The notes under the pieces were generated by a model that worked only from the letters and a program-made list of their open reading frames with translations, ran no database searches and was not told the origin of the DNA. Source: Chionoecetes opilio (lineage: Eukaryota > Arthropoda > Malacostraca > Decapoda > Majidae). From it: a stretch of DNA of 64,000 bases. Both the position numbers and the translations under genes were made by a program. The number at the start of each line of letters is the position of its first letter. Positions within the stretch are counted from its first letter, which is position 1. Location of the stretch: NCBI GenBank assembly GCA_016584305.1, contig JACEEZ010020889.1:103598-167597 (forward strand). Direction: 5' to 3'. Below, piece by piece: positions 1 to 11,816 of this stretch.

Positions 1-499
1 CCGCAGTGAAAGTGAAAGTGAGTGAGGAGTCCTGGCCAGAGTGACAGTGCGCGGCAGCCTCCCCGCAAGGCACTCGTGGGTGTCAGTGATAGCGACAGCG
101 ACCCTGGGGCCACATTCAGAGAGGCTAACGTCCTATGCTTCACGACCTAGCGACATCCATCAGCTGTTTTGGCATTCAGCGTGCAGATTGATGACGTACT
201 TAAAGACGTTGAGCTGTCAAAAACAGGCAACTGCCTAGAGGCAGTTGTGGAGCACACAATATACATACAAATACTCATAAATTGAGTATATATGATGTTT
301 CCTGACTCAAGAACTGAACAGGGCAAGTATACAAATGAAATTAGGCCATAAAACAATCCCCTGCGCTCGTCTTGAGTTTATTTTGGGGTGATGGGCAGAG
401 TGGTGAACGGCGGCATCTCACCGAGACCACCTCGCCTCACCACACCGGCGGGTAGCTGCCTTCAACCACCACGCGCACGGCTCCGCATCAGACTGAAGG

Positions 500-625
500 T
501 ATAATGACTCCCTTTTCCTTAATAAAAACCCAAGCCCTTGTCCATCCAGCCGTGATGGGTACCGGGTGTTAGCCGGGGTTTGTGACCCGCCTACCGGGGT
601 GGTTGCTTCCCCCAAATGGCAGGAA
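500..625 (+). repeat. SINE body fragment (tRNA-derived family)
   Basis: The stretch from about 525 to 600 is closely similar to the reverse complement of the SINE body at 45180-45265; both carry the run GGGTACCGGGT followed by TTAGCCGGGG. The tRNA-like head seen in the 45-kb copy is not recognisable here, so this is a truncated or rearranged copy in sense orientation. Its boundaries are approximate. Confidence 0.5.
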
Positions 626-1007
626 GACCAGCTACGAATAGAGATTATCAAGCGGAAAAGATCACCCATAGTAACCATGTACCGCCACTGCCATATCTCG
701 TACTGGAATGCCCACGAGCTCCGGGGTGTAAAAATAGAGGGAGTTAGTTAAGCTAAACACTGTTGTCTTTAACTCTCTCTGAATGTCTGCCCTGATGACC
801 CTGGCATAATAGGAGACTCTCCTTCCAAGCAGCACTAAGTGTACCGTTTCATTTCCCACTCAACCACCATCGACTCTAGCCAACTATAACTCGTCACTTG
901 GGTGAGAAAAATATTTAAATTTTGTTGTGACTTTAATGGTACATTTGCTAATGGTAAACACTATGCTATGTACTGTAGGGTAAAATGCATTGTTTATACG
1001 CGTGTTA

Positions 1008-2281
1008 TAGCGCGTTTTCGTGACCGCTCTGGCCCGGTCTGGACTGGACTAGTCCGGGGCAGACACTGTTTTCGCGAGGCGGACTGCACCGTTCCAGCCC
1101 GGACTACTCTGGGCCAACCCAACGAGCAGGACCAGGTTGGACCTGTGTGGGGAGAACTGGCGCATGCGCACTACAGGCATAGGGGAAGACGACCAGGAGT
1201 TTCTCGTGCTGCTGATAAGACATGAAACACCATGATGGCTGACCATAAGACAAAAGTAATTTCACGAAAAATTACAATATTCGCAATTTACTGAAATCTT
1301 GGGAAATGAATGTACCGTCAACAACACTATAGTCGCCACTTCACTAATGTCACCAGGCGCCATATATTACGAATTTAGCATCACTACAGACTTGTATGTG
1401 TCACTGAAGACATGTACTACCGTAGATACCAGTAAAGTCGCCAGGACAACTTTTTTTTTCTGTTTACAGACGTGTGGTGGCGTTAATACTTACATTTCTA
1501 CATCCATGATTTCAGGAAAGTTAGAAGGGGCTATCTGGAGAGTCTGTGTCATTTTAATTGTTTCTTCATATGTGTCACAGTATGGCTATAAATGAACAAA
1601 TTACAAAAATATCACCAGAGTAGCGACCAACAATAAGGTCGCCAGTTAGTGTTTATTTACTGAGTGTCCCCCCCACGTCGTTGTCGCCCGAAAAACAACG
1701 AGTAGTGAAATTTAAAACCGTATATACTTGCAGATACAAAGCATAAAACAACGCTGAAACAGGGTAGATTATACAGTCATGATATAAACTACTGTGTATC
1801 ATCTTCAGTGGCACATACAAATCAGTAGTGATGCTATAATTCGTAATATTTGGCGCCAGGCGACATTATTGCAGCTGGCGACTATACTGTTATCTACGGT
1901 AGCTATAGTGTTACGTAGATAATGTAAGCTACGTACTGTGCACGTGATGTGATCTGTAGTGATGCTAAGACTCGTAATATATTAGTGCAGTGGCGACTAT
2001 AGATAGTGTTATTAACGGTAAATTAAATGAAATTTCATCATTAATTTTTTCATAGTCATCCCTGCAACTTGACTTCCCATTGAGAAGTCAAGTTATAAAA
2101 ACGCGCACTTTATAAAAATGTTTGCATTTCTGCCCGGAGGACCGCCCACTCGATCCCCCAGCCAATAGGAACGACGAATGGGACGGGGCCAGTCTCGATG
2201 TATTTTCGCGAGCATCAGTCCAGCCTGACCCGGTCTGGACTGGACTGGACCAGGGCAGGGATGCTCGAAAATCCCTCGTAA
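1008..2281. mobile_element. Terminal-inverted-repeat MITE (family X), interrupted copy
   Basis: The left part (1008-1260) begins TAGCGCGTTTTCG and runs through GGCCCGGTCTGGACTGGAC. The right part (about 2120-2281) carries CCGCCCACTCGATCCCCCAG and a CGAAAAT-type end. Together they correspond, in reverse orientation, to the complete 495-bp copy at 42244-42738. The middle (about 1262-2100) is foreign and is listed separately. I see no coding capacity. The DNA transposon superfamily is unassigned; the complete copy has a 3-bp ATA duplication. Confidence 0.65.
1327..2010. repeat. Inverted-repeat element (family Y) inside a MITE
   Basis: Arms at about 1327-1412 and 1800-1888 are inverted copies of each other; both contain GCATCACTAC next to a GGCGCC-containing segment. 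A third partial arm lies at about 1940-2005. The 1500-1600 portion recurs in inverse orientation at 11600-11760 and as a short piece at 46366-46436, so this is an interspersed repeat. It appears to have inserted into the family X MITE around it. No ORF is credible. Confidence 0.55.
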
Positions 2282-2526
2282 GGGACAACTTATGAGTGTA
2301 TGGCTACAATAACCTTACGAGGGTGGGCTGAGGTTGATGCTCGTATCGAGCAGTCACTCCCGTACGGTGATCGGTGGCCTCTGGTTGGGGAATATTAGGG
2401 ATATTCTAGGGATATGTGTGGGGAAATTCTGCTGACCAATCACAGAGCAGAACCTCGCATGACGCGGCCTTATCTAGCCAATCATCCTGCTCTCAGCTGT
2501 CAGGGAGCCCGATAAATAAAATTAAA

Positions 2527-2768
2527 GACACTTCAAATGCCGCTGTTGAGCTAAAATCGGCCCATTTCGGAAATCGTCCCGCGGACGCTTATTTAACCTA
2601 AATAACTACAAAACTTAACACAAACCTATCATAAACCTTACCTAACCTAAACCAGACCTAAACATAACTTAAATATAACTTAACCTAAACCTAAAAACTA
2701 CATTTGCCGGTGTTGAGCTAAAATCGGCCAATTTCCGAAATAGGGCCGATTTTAGCTCAACACCGCCA
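2527..2768. repeat. Repeated TTGAGCTAAAATCGGCC motif with hairpin
   Basis: The 17-mer TTGAGCTAAAATCGGCC occurs at about 2547 and again at about 2716, followed by its inverted copy ending near 2765. The last two form a hairpin of about 55 nt. Between them is a degenerate CTAAAC/CCTAA-type stretch (2595-2700). It looks like an interspersed-repeat remnant; I see no protein. Confidence 0.45.
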
Positions 2769-2819
2769 GAATGTTACGATAATACAAATTGCCGCCATAT
2801 TAGCCTTTCAGCGTAATAT

Positions 2820-4720
2820 TCTCCCGCTGAATACTACAAAGACTAACCCAGGGTATACCTTGATGCGCTGATCCTAGGTTCGAGTCCCGCGTGCCCGAAA
2901 TTACCATCTATGGAGTATGGACCACTGCTGGCCCGCGCCGTACCGAGGCCTGCCGTATTCGTGGCCGCGGCGATACTCTGTTATAGTGGACGAGAACTGC
3001 GCGTTCGCTCTTTAGGGCAGACAAGACACACTGGGGGACTAACACTTTACTCTGACACACGTGACTCTTGTGTGCAAGGATAGTATAACTTTATAATATC
3101 CTTGCTTGTGTGTGTACGTGCGTGTGTACGTCAGACATTTACACCACCACCACCGACCGCATCATTATAGCGGCCAAACTTGTATGATGAACTATACGTT
3201 TTGATTCAAGAAGTCGACCGATATATATATTTAATATATTAGGTTTGCCCTAATATGAATTTATTACAAGTATAGGTATTGTATGTTAAATATGATATAA
3301 TATGGAGTCAATGATGCAATAAACACATCACATTTCAAACAGGCAAGCATGAAATAGCTCTATAATACACAATAAACATAAAATGTAGTGATACAACTTG
3401 TAATTTATTGTTTGTTGATGTCTTGTCGCTTCAAATCTCACTCCCGTAGGGAGTTAAGGGTGGTCCCGACCACCCTTAGCCTCGCGGTCCCGTAGCAAGT
3501 GAGAAAACGGTTCGAGCATTACCCGTAGAGGCGCTACGAGGTAAAAGTCCCCTAGGGTAATACCTACGGGCCCGTAACTCTTTCGAGCATTTCCCCTGAG
3601 GGCGGTGAACGTCGCGAAAACGAGCTATTACTGCACTTTTAAGTGACGATTATTTTTATTATTATTTTTTTTGTTTTTATTCTTTGGATTTTTCGGGAAT
3701 AAAGTCTTATCATCCGACCGTTTTTTGCTTACGACGATGATTTTGGAACGATTATGGTCGTAAGACAAGTACACCAGTGTATACATAAGCTATGTACCCG
3801 AGGTCAAGAATGGTAGATGAGGAGGAGGAGGAGGCAACGGCCTCGTCATTAATCAACTCTCCTCACTTAGGGTACAGCCACTGTACTCACTGCACTCTGA
3901 ACGCGATTTGCTGTGAGGGTAGAGGGTAGCGGGCTGCCTAGCTAATGGGTGAGAGGCAAGAACGAACACATTTTAAGTAATGAGACAGGCGAGAGGTCAT
4001 ATCCCATGCGGTTAGCGGGTTCCCGCCAAGCTGACGTTTATCACTTGCCTCTTTACCTTAATTTGTTTTAAGGATTTTCCGATTTCACACGTAAACGCTT
4101 CAATATTTTTGGAGGGACTTTAGAAGTTATAATTAAACTATTATAGCGGGAAAAAAGACTAGAAGAAAATTTGCTGCTGCTTCCTGAATCGGTTAATTGG
4201 GTACAACAGGCAACGTCTACGTAGTGATTAATTGCGGCAAGATGGCGGTAAGTCAGAGATGGAGTGGAGCAGCACACGAGGAAGTGGCGCGGGAAGGGAG
4301 ACGTGTAATTACTGCTAGCAATAACCTTAATTAACAGCCATTACTCATGGCGGAGACGAGGGGCTTGCCGGGGGTCGCGGCTCCTAACAAAATAGAGGAC
4401 AATGGAAAGTGGCGGGAAGAGAAAGATAAGAGAAGCTACCTTGACCCTCCTTGATAATGTGTGAGTGTCATTCACCCATGGTCTTGTCCACATGAGTCGA
4501 ACTCGCGATCGTCAGTTTCACCCTCCCGGTGCGAGCTTGGAGCTCATTATTACCGATTTTTGGGTAATGCTGGAACCTCACACCACACACACCCTTCCCC
4601 TTGTTCAAGGGGGACAGTAACCGCCCGAATTTCTCAGTGAAAAAATCTCTGGGAATGAGCGGGGCCGAGGATCGAACACTGGACCACAAAATGGTGCGGG
4701 CGCCCTAACTCACCGACCAT
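2820..4720. other. No gene recognised; small palindromes
   Basis: I see no supportable coding sequence or RNA gene. There are short palindromes around 3435-3600, for example AAGGGTGGTCCCGACCACCC, and a GT-rich patch near 3105-3130. The short ORFs here match nothing I know and lack bias. Confidence 0.5.
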
Positions 4721-4723
4721 TTA

Positions 4724-5568
4724 AGCCCGGTTCACACCACGTTTTTGCTACGTGCGTCTTGTTATCGTGACGTCACCGTGACGTCACGATGACGTACCTC
4801 GTCTCACTGGTCACTCCCGCTTGCTCTTATCAGAAAACATTGCAGTATAAAACCGCCTTGCTTTCCTTACTTCCTCCCTTTTGTAACCCATGACACACCT
4901 ATTACTCCCTTCACTCCCTGCCCTACCTATATAGCGCTATAATCCCTGACAACAGCGCTATTGCAAAGGTTACAAGTGGATTCGGTATAGCGGGGGCCAC
5001 AAGTGTTGCCACATATCGCAGTCGTGGCGCTATTTTTCAAGTCACTAATAATTACTACCTATTGCACGGCCTGTAGAGGGTGTTGGTGGCGTAGCGTGAT
5101 GCTGTAGGAAGGATGGTATATAATAGCTACTAGAGGGGCGCGTGAGAGGGTTAGAACTAGAGAACACGAGAAATAACGTAGGAAAATACACCATAGGTAG
5201 TGGTGTTGGTGAGCCTATACCTTCAAGCAGCAGTGCCGCTGATCCGCCTTTCAAGCAGCGGGACACAATATTTTCACATCATGTATGTCTTATATTACTA
5301 ATATTGTCTTCCAGAATCACTGATAATAAATATATTTGAAATTAGACCTTGGAAACAGCATTATTTTGATATTGCAAAACTTAGTTACGTATAATGTTCT
5401 ATAAATTGTGGCACCACCGCTCACGCAGCCCGCCAAAAGAATTGGCGGCTCCGAATCTTAGAGCCTCCAGACGCACGTCTTTCAAGGTCACACAAGCAGG
5501 AAGTGACGTCACGATGACGTCACGTTGACAAGACGCACGTAGCAAATACGTGTAGTCTGAACCCCGCA
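4724..5568. mobile_element. PIF/Harbinger-type MITE, 845 bp, TTA duplication
   Basis: The left end AGCCCGGTTCACACC and the right end (reverse complement TGCGGGGTTCAGAC) start terminal inverted repeats of about 70 bp, which share TTTGCTACGTGCGTCTTGT and several ACGTGACGTCA units. The element is flanked on both sides by TTA (4721-4723 and 5569-5571). The 3-bp TWA duplication and the GGTTCACAC-like end are the pattern of PIF/Harbinger elements. It has no transposase, so it is non-autonomous. Similar ends occur at 63200 and 33727. Confidence 0.8.
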
Positions 5569-5939
5569 TTAGACGTACACGCGGCGTGTGCGTGTGTGCG
5601 TGCGTGCCTGTGTCTGTGTGTGTCAGTCTTTGTCTATATTTGTCTGTGTATGGATGGATACTTGTTTGAATATTTATATGTTTAAGACTGATTCAAAAGT
5701 AGGATAAATGTGAACGAAATTAGATCAAAGGTTAAGTTTAGGACCTGAAATTTGTCGCGTTGATAAACAACTCTGCTCAAGACGAACAGACGAGCTCTTT
5801 CAGTGACACACAACCTTTGCACCAAACATTACACACTCCTCAAGCCATGCCAAATTGCCTCTATGTGAGGTGCTGCTGTAGCTACAATCCACTATTGGGT
5901 TTTTTTCAGTGTTATGATTATCTTTATGTATGTATTCAT

Positions 5940-5959
5940 ACATACACACACACACACAC

Positions 5960-6016
<57 letters not shown>
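5940..6016. repeat. Compound (CA)n(TA)n microsatellite
   Basis: About eleven CA units pass directly into more than thirty TA units. The open frame across it is low-complexity and not a gene. Confidence 0.95.
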
Positions 6017-6019
<3 letters not shown>

Positions 6020-6463
6020 AAACATGTGATTATTTATTAATTATCAGTGTTAAAACGCGATTGTCTTTGATACATTTTTTCGATGTTTTTTTACACCGAT
6101 CTCTTTATCCTGCAAGTGCTCACCGTGACAGCCTTGTAATATTTCACAAGCTAAAAATAATACAGAGCTGTATTGGCAGGAAATACGTGTAGTATTTGGC
6201 AGCGTTTACTATGTGGCTTAATGTTGAAATTACAAGCGACCTGTACGATACTTAAAATATTGAAATGTAACGACGAGACAAGATATTATACAAACGCACA
6301 GCGCACCACGGTCACCTTTGTGTGCACTACCATGATGAAGAAGTCTACGAAGTCTATCCCTCACAAGACACTGGTCGCTATAGATGCATCACACACCTGC
6401 TACAGCTTGCATCATGTTCATGCGGAGAAGCCACACTAATAATCATTAGCACATTTAGATAGT

Positions 6464-6535
6464 AAGGTAAGGTAAAGATGGCAGCATACGCTATGTTGCA
6501 CATGGCATTCGGTGCTCATCTCCATGGCATTAGCC
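6464..6535 (-). repeat. SINE 3' end, separated from its body by an insertion
   Basis: The text GGTGCTCATCTCCATGGCATT is similar to the 3' side of the SINE copy at 27940-28196, and it is followed by a GTAAG-type simple tail near 6464. The rest of this SINE continues at 8558-8797. The two parts were separated by the element at 6536-8557, as shown by the repeated CATTAGCC/CATTGGCC flanks. Confidence 0.6.
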
Positions 6536-6808
6536 ACAGACTACTGTATACTGGACTTGCTACTCGTGCCCCGCGCCAACCCGCCCATGACCAGTGGAGG
6601 CCAGTTTTGCGATTCCTGACATTTTCGAACATCACTCCCATCTCCCTTCCTATGGTTTATCAGTATAAATGATATACCGTTATCTTCGTAAATGTTTGTT
6701 CTATAATATTATCAAATATTTAACAGTAAAATACACTAAAGAAATGTCATTATGAGAGTGAAGAAATATGTATGAACTCAATATTCACTGAAACTCTTCG
6801 CCATTTAA

Positions 6809-7863
6809 CCCTCTCACGCACCATGAGCCGATCCACGTCAAAACGGAATCGTCTACATCTGTGCTTTTGAAGCGAATCGCGTCAATTCTTTTTTAAAAAT
6901 TCGCCATAAATAAAGTATTTATCAGAATCGCGTCAACATTTTCTGCGTCAAAGATCCAAGCTAGACCTATAAAATAAACTAATCGTCAACTTTTTCGTCC
7001 CGGTGGACTTGAAATGATAAGGGCCCGTGTCCCAGTATTCTCCCAGGAGGCAGCCTGTGAGCGCGGACTGTCGTCCCTTTAAATCGTATCCCGAGCCGGG
7101 TAAGCCTGCATTACAGTTGTCAGAGGAAATTGGTGAATTTTATACTTTCTTCCGATGTAAAGTGATCGTGCCGTGATACAATATTTTGTTTTATATTCGC
7201 AGGAACCAGTGACTGTTACTATTAGAAAATATGGCTAAGAAAATATCAAGTGAAGAGTTTTTGAGACTCATTTGTAAAGAGGATGATGATGATTCTCATG
7301 AAAGTGATGGTGATGATGGAAAAAGTGAAAAAACTCCAGCAGATAGTGTCACTGGCGGGGAAAAAGTGGCTATCTTAGCAACGTGTAATGGTATTTACAT
7401 TATACTTGTAGCCTAATCCTTCTTCCAACATGTGTTTCAGCTTTCCTCCATTTTCTCAAGAACTACTGGCCATATGAAAAGTATAATGGTAGCGTTGGAA
7501 TCCTCATAAAATTCCGCTTCTATTGGCATATAAACCATAAAAAGTCTACTCAGGAAGTTTCGAGCTACGAAGTGGTGAACGTAAGTATTTCTTATTTCTC
7601 TTTACTCTTATGTTTTTTCGGAGTCGGTAAACTCCGCTATTTATTTGCATTTCTTGTTATTTCTTTCTTTCATAAGGCAGAATAATCTCTTGCAAAACCA
7701 ACGATATATAATAATGCCAGGAAAAAAGAATACTCGTGGGTGAAATTGATAACATAACAATTTTTTTCGCCGCAGTCAGGCCATTCCGCGGGGCCCCTTA
7801 GGGAGCCCCAGACGGATGTCGCAGTGGAAACGAAACTTATTAAACTTTTGGTGCGTGAGAGGG
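6809..7863. mobile_element. piggyBac-type non-autonomous element, TTAA-flanked
   Basis: The element begins CCCTCTCACGCACCA and ends with the exact inverse TGGTGCGTGAGAGGG. Both sides have TTAA (6805-6808 and 7864-7867). TTAA duplication with CCC-starting ends is diagnostic of the piggyBac superfamily. At 1055 bp it is too short for a transposase, but it keeps an acidic N-terminal-like reading frame at 7231. It is nested inside the element at 6536-8557. Confidence 0.85.
7231..7416 (+). pseudogene. Acidic N-terminal fragment of a possible piggyBac transposase
   Basis: The 61-residue frame starts with Met in the reasonable context AATATGGCT. It contains EEFLRLICKEDDDD followed by a Ser/Asp/Gly-rich acidic tract. 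Acidic leaders are usual at the N-terminus of piggyBac transposases, and the fragment lies inside a TTAA-flanked element with piggyBac-like ends. No catalytic Asp region follows before the right end at 7863. I infer a remnant first exon; the sequence alone is too low-complexity to prove it. Confidence 0.4.
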
Positions 7864-8557
7864 TTAATATTTTGCGAGAAAACTTTTTACATGAAACATA
7901 GCAATATAAGCGGATTTTCACTAGCTTTCCATTGATATATTTCGTTTTCTGGTGAATGGATTAGAACCATGAAAATATTCATTTAAATCTTCACCATTTA
8001 AATTTTTACGTGAAAACTTTTTACATGAAACATATCAATAAAAGCGGAATTTTATTAGCTTTCCATTGATATATTTCGTTTTCTGATAAATTAATTACAA
8101 CCATGCATAAATTAGAGTTAACTAAAACAATTACATCATCAAACGGGTAATTTTTACAGATTGATGAGGTTATTTATTAGTTAACGCTAATTTATGAATA
8201 GTACTAACTCATTTATCAGAAAACGAAATATATCAATGGAAAGCTAATAACATTCCGCTTCTATTGATATGTTTCATGAAAAATATTTTCTCGTAAAATA
8301 TTAAATGGGGAAGTTAAAGTGAATAGTTCATGCATATTTTTTCACTCTCATAATGGCATTTCTTTAGTGTGTTTTACTGTTTTTTATTTGATAATATTAT
8401 AGAACAAACATTTACGAAGATAACGGTATATCATTTATATTGATAAACCATAGGAAGGGAGATTGGAGTGATGTTCGAAAATGTCAGGAATCGCAAAACT
8501 GGCCTCCACGGGAAATAGCCCAAACTGAGTAGCAAGTCCAGTATACAGTAGTCTTTG

Positions 8558-8797
8558 CATTGGCCCTTAGGCTTAGAGCCTGCATAGGGTGAGGACCCGT
8601 TACCCCGGGACACAGGGCTAGTGTGACACCCAGGTTACCACAGTTACCTTCCCCAGGTCACCCCAGGTACCCATTTATCAACCCCGAAAGGAAGGAAGAA
8701 CAGCTGAGTTGGCTGTCACCGACTTGCCCTGGCCCGGATTCGAACCAGGGCCCGCAGATTCGTAGCCAGGCTCGCTAGCCACTACACCACGGAGGCG
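8558..8797 (-). repeat. tRNA-derived SINE (minus strand)
   Basis: Read on the minus strand, the element starts CGCCTCCGTGGTGTAGTGGC, containing an A-box-like TGGTGTAGTGG, followed by a B-box-like GGTTCGAATCC about 40 nt later. These are RNA polymerase III internal promoter boxes of a tRNA head. The body continues through GGGTAACGGGTCCTCACC. A degraded second copy is at 27940-28196. The 3' part of this copy was displaced to 6464-6535 by an insertion. Confidence 0.8.
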
Positions 8798-8867
8798 AAT
8801 TTACTTTAGATAGTAAGGAAGACAAAATATAACGAGGGTAATTATTAAGACAAGATACAGGTTGATT

Positions 8868-8975
<108 letters not shown>

Positions 8976-9035
8976 TGTTGGAATCAGAATCCTTTTTAGT
9001 TTATTCCATCTGCATTTCACTTTTCAGAAGAGGAC

Positions 9036-10890
9036 TTGGACAGGACTTTCAAATATATTAGAGTTAAAAAGGAAGCAATGCCATATAATATGTTTCCTGC
9101 ATTTTCTTCCCATCTACAGCAACCACCAATGCCTAGACAACCTGTCAAGAGACTAGATGCAGTCTGCAATAAAGAGACTTTTAAGAGTTGCTCTATTAAA
9201 ATTGGAAGTACCTTCCCAAATCATGATGTTAATCGTTTCCATCTAATGACGAAAATATAACTTCAGATCTCTTTTTAGTCACTTCACACTCTTCTGAAAA
9301 AGAATAACAGGAAAGACAGCTTAACATTTTTTTTTTTTTATTTGACGGGTGATGGGGGTGGTTCAAATGGAGATGAGAGAGCTGGTATCCTTATTGGTAA
9401 TCGATTAGCCCAATCAAATGAAGACTGTCAATCCTTAGCTTCCCCTTTAGTTACTTCACATTAACCTGATACAATACAACTGAAACGACAACTAAAAGAA
9501 AGTAAAGAACAACTCGTAAAATCAAGAAGAATGAAGTAAAGTTGATGCAGAAAATTAGACGTCTTCAAAAAAAGAATGCTGAGCTAGGCACCGTAATATA
9601 TGGCTTAAGATAAAGATCATTGCTGAGTACAAATAGTTTGAGTGTTCTGGAGGATTCTGTTGGAGGAGTAACTGTTTTGTTTAAAGGCAGCAAAGACAAA
9701 GCTAAACAAGCTACTTCATGTGTTATATTCGCCAGAACTAAAAAGCTTTGCCTTAACATTAAATGTATATTCACTCAGGCATATAGGTATATCAGGACAA
9801 TGTTTACACATGCCTACCACATCCCAGGACAATTAGGAAGTGGCATCAGTCTGTTGAGGGTAAGCCAGGATTTACTTCAGCAGCAGTTTCACCATTGCAC
9901 AGTAAATCTACATCTACAGATAAGTATGTAATATGTTCTTTGATAACAGATGAAATTGCAATACGTCAGCATGTAGAATGGGATGGACAAAAATATTATG
10001 GATTCATTGACATAGGCACAGAGCTAGACATTCACTGTTTGCCTGTAACAAAGGAAGCCTTGACCTTTATGGTTGTGTCGCTTAATGATCATTGGAAACT
10101 CCCAATTGCATACTTCCTAATTGATGAACTTTGTGGTCTTGAAATAAAATGTTTAGTTAATCAGTGTTTAGAGAAGCTTCATGCAGTAGGTGTCAAAATA
10201 ATTTCTTTGACTTTTGATGGAGCAGGATCAAACATAAGCATGATGAAGCATCTTGGTTGCAACTTAGATGCAACAGATATGAAGACAAATTGTCCTCATC
10301 CAGTAACTCCTGAGCCGGTGTTTGTGTTTATAGATCCATGCCATATGGTGAAGTTGGTAAGAAATACTCTTGGTGATAAAGGTTGTGTGCTTGTTCAGGA
10401 AAATAACATAGTATCATGGGACTACATTTTACACCTTCACAAACTGCAGAAGAGTGAAGCACTGCATTTTGGCAACAAATTAAGAAATGCGCATGTTGAG
10501 TGGTAGAAAAAATAATGAATGTTAGATTAGCTTCTCAACTTTTAAGTGATCAGTGGCCTTGTTCTCTCGAATTCTGTTTACAAGAAGGACTTCCAGAATT
10601 TAAAAGGTGTGAAGCAACAGTATGGTTCATTCGAATTTTCAATAAATTGTTTGCCATCTTAAACTCAAGGAACCTAAAAGCAAGTGAATGGAAATGTCCA
10701 ATCCAAGATCAAAATATCCTGAAGTATTCTGATTTTCTGAGAGAAACCAGGACATACATATTGTCTTTGAAGCAGGTGAACTCACACACTCCTCTTGTAA
10801 AATCCAATGGGAAAACAGGCTTTCTTGGATTTCTCATTTGTATAGAGTTTAGTAAATATTTATCAGCATTTAATACTTTCCCAACAATAC
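9036..10890 (+). pseudogene. P-element/THAP9-like transposase, broken
   Basis: Several in-order pieces resemble P-element/THAP9 transposases. There is a basic coiled-coil stretch at about 9478-9590 (pattern LKRQLKESKEQL, frameshifted), then a 103-residue piece at 9620-9931, then 9895-10506. The last piece holds the RNase H-like core landmarks SIRQHVEWDG-like IAIRQHVEWDGQKYYG, SLTFDGAGSN and DPCHMVKLVRNTLGDKG. A stop at 10504-10506 after HVEW interrupts it. The continuation at 10500-10890 has CEATVWFIRIFNKLF and GKTGFLGFLICIE, as in the C-terminal half of this family. The end dissolves into an ATT-rich tract near 10900. No THAP zinc finger is visible upstream, where a GA microsatellite lies. 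It is a dead transposon copy; no terminal repeats were found. Confidence 0.8.
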
Positions 10891-10904
10891 GTTATGAGCT
10901 CTTA

Positions 10905-11410
10905 TTTTCATTATCATTAATACTATTTTCATCACTCAATTTTATCATTATTTTTATGACTATCATTATCACTGTTGTTATTATTGTAATAATTAGTATT
11001 AGTGTTTTAATTATTATTATTAGTGTTATTACATCATTATTATTATTGTAGTTTTCAATAAAGTATTTATTATTGTTTCAATCAGTAGAGTATACTCCCA
11101 ATATACAATAATAATATTATTATCATTAATATCAATTATACCATATATATTTATAATAGATAAAATAGTAACAATAATATCAATTATGATGATAATGATG
11201 ATAATAAGAATTTATAGAATGATGTTGATAATAATAACAATAAAAATGATAATATCAATTATAATGATAAAAAAAATAATGATAATGATATAAACATCAA
11301 TGACTAATTATAATGATATTGATTATAATGAGGATAATAGAAATACAAAAAATATATAGTAATGATAATAATAATAATGATAATAATAATAATAATAATA
11401 ACAGAATAAT
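10905..11410. repeat. A/T-rich imperfect ATT/ATAATG repeat tract
   Basis: Long imperfect trinucleotide runs (ATT, ATA, TGATAA) occur without longer order. The open frame running into it from the P-like pseudogene is not coding. Confidence 0.85.
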
Positions 11411-11456
11411 ATTTAATATATTTCCCTGGCCCATCCGCCTTGTATAAATATCAAGA

Positions 11457-11585
11457 AAGGTGCAAGTTTTGCACCTTTCTATGTTTGCACCCTAAAAGTA
11501 CCTTTAGAGGTGCAAAATTGCACCTTCCAAAATTGGCAAGCGGATTTTGCAACCTAAATGTCAAATTTGCACCTTTCCTGCACCA
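11457..11585. repeat. Cluster of GGTGCAA/TTGCACC inverted motifs
   Basis: AGGTGCAAGTTTTGCACCT at about 11458 and AGGTGCAAAATTGCACCTT at about 11508 are short palindromes. Two or more single TTTGCACC copies also occur up to 11585. The origin is unknown; it may be the end of an interspersed repeat. Confidence 0.6.
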
Positions 11586-11599
11586 TTTTTTCTTAGTGT

Positions 11600-11816
11600 G
11601 TATTAGGTATACCAACGTCGCCACTCGGTTTTATTTTTTTAATTGTTCATTTATAGCCATAATATGACACAGAATGACACAGACTCTCCAGATAGCTCCT
11701 TCTAACTTTCCTGAAATCATGGATGTAGAAATATAAGTATTAATTTATGCCAGCAGACGTCTGTAAATGGAAAAGAAACGTTGCCTTGGCGATTTTAGTG
11801 TTATCTACGATAGGAC
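11600..11816. repeat. Family Y repeat fragment
   Basis: The segment containing TCTAACTTTCCTGAAATCAT and the text around it matches, in inverse orientation, 1450-1640, and also matches 46370-46436. It is an interspersed repeat fragment without coding content. Confidence 0.55.

Larger units (their letters stand above)
6536..8557. mobile_element. Long-TIR DNA element with 8-bp duplication (hAT-like), inserted in a SINE
   Basis: The ends ACAGACTACTGTATACTGG and (reverse complement) CAAAGACTACTGTATACTGG begin inverted repeats of roughly 250-280 bp; the inner part of the arms is seen at 6590-6800 and 8310-8515. The flanks are CATTAGCC (6528-6535) and CATTGGCC (8558-8565), an 8-bp duplication with one mismatch. 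Removing the element rejoins a tRNA-derived SINE. The inside has further palindromes around TTTCCATTGATATATTTCG, and a piggyBac-type element lies at 6809-7863. Partial relatives occur at 18060-18130 and 18620-18810. The 8-bp duplication suggests hAT, but no hAT transposase is present. Confidence 0.65.

Noticed and set aside
2595..2700. Interstitial telomere (CCTAA) repeats
   Set aside because: The CTAAAC/CCTAA text is degenerate with no regular period, so it is probably a repeat remnant.
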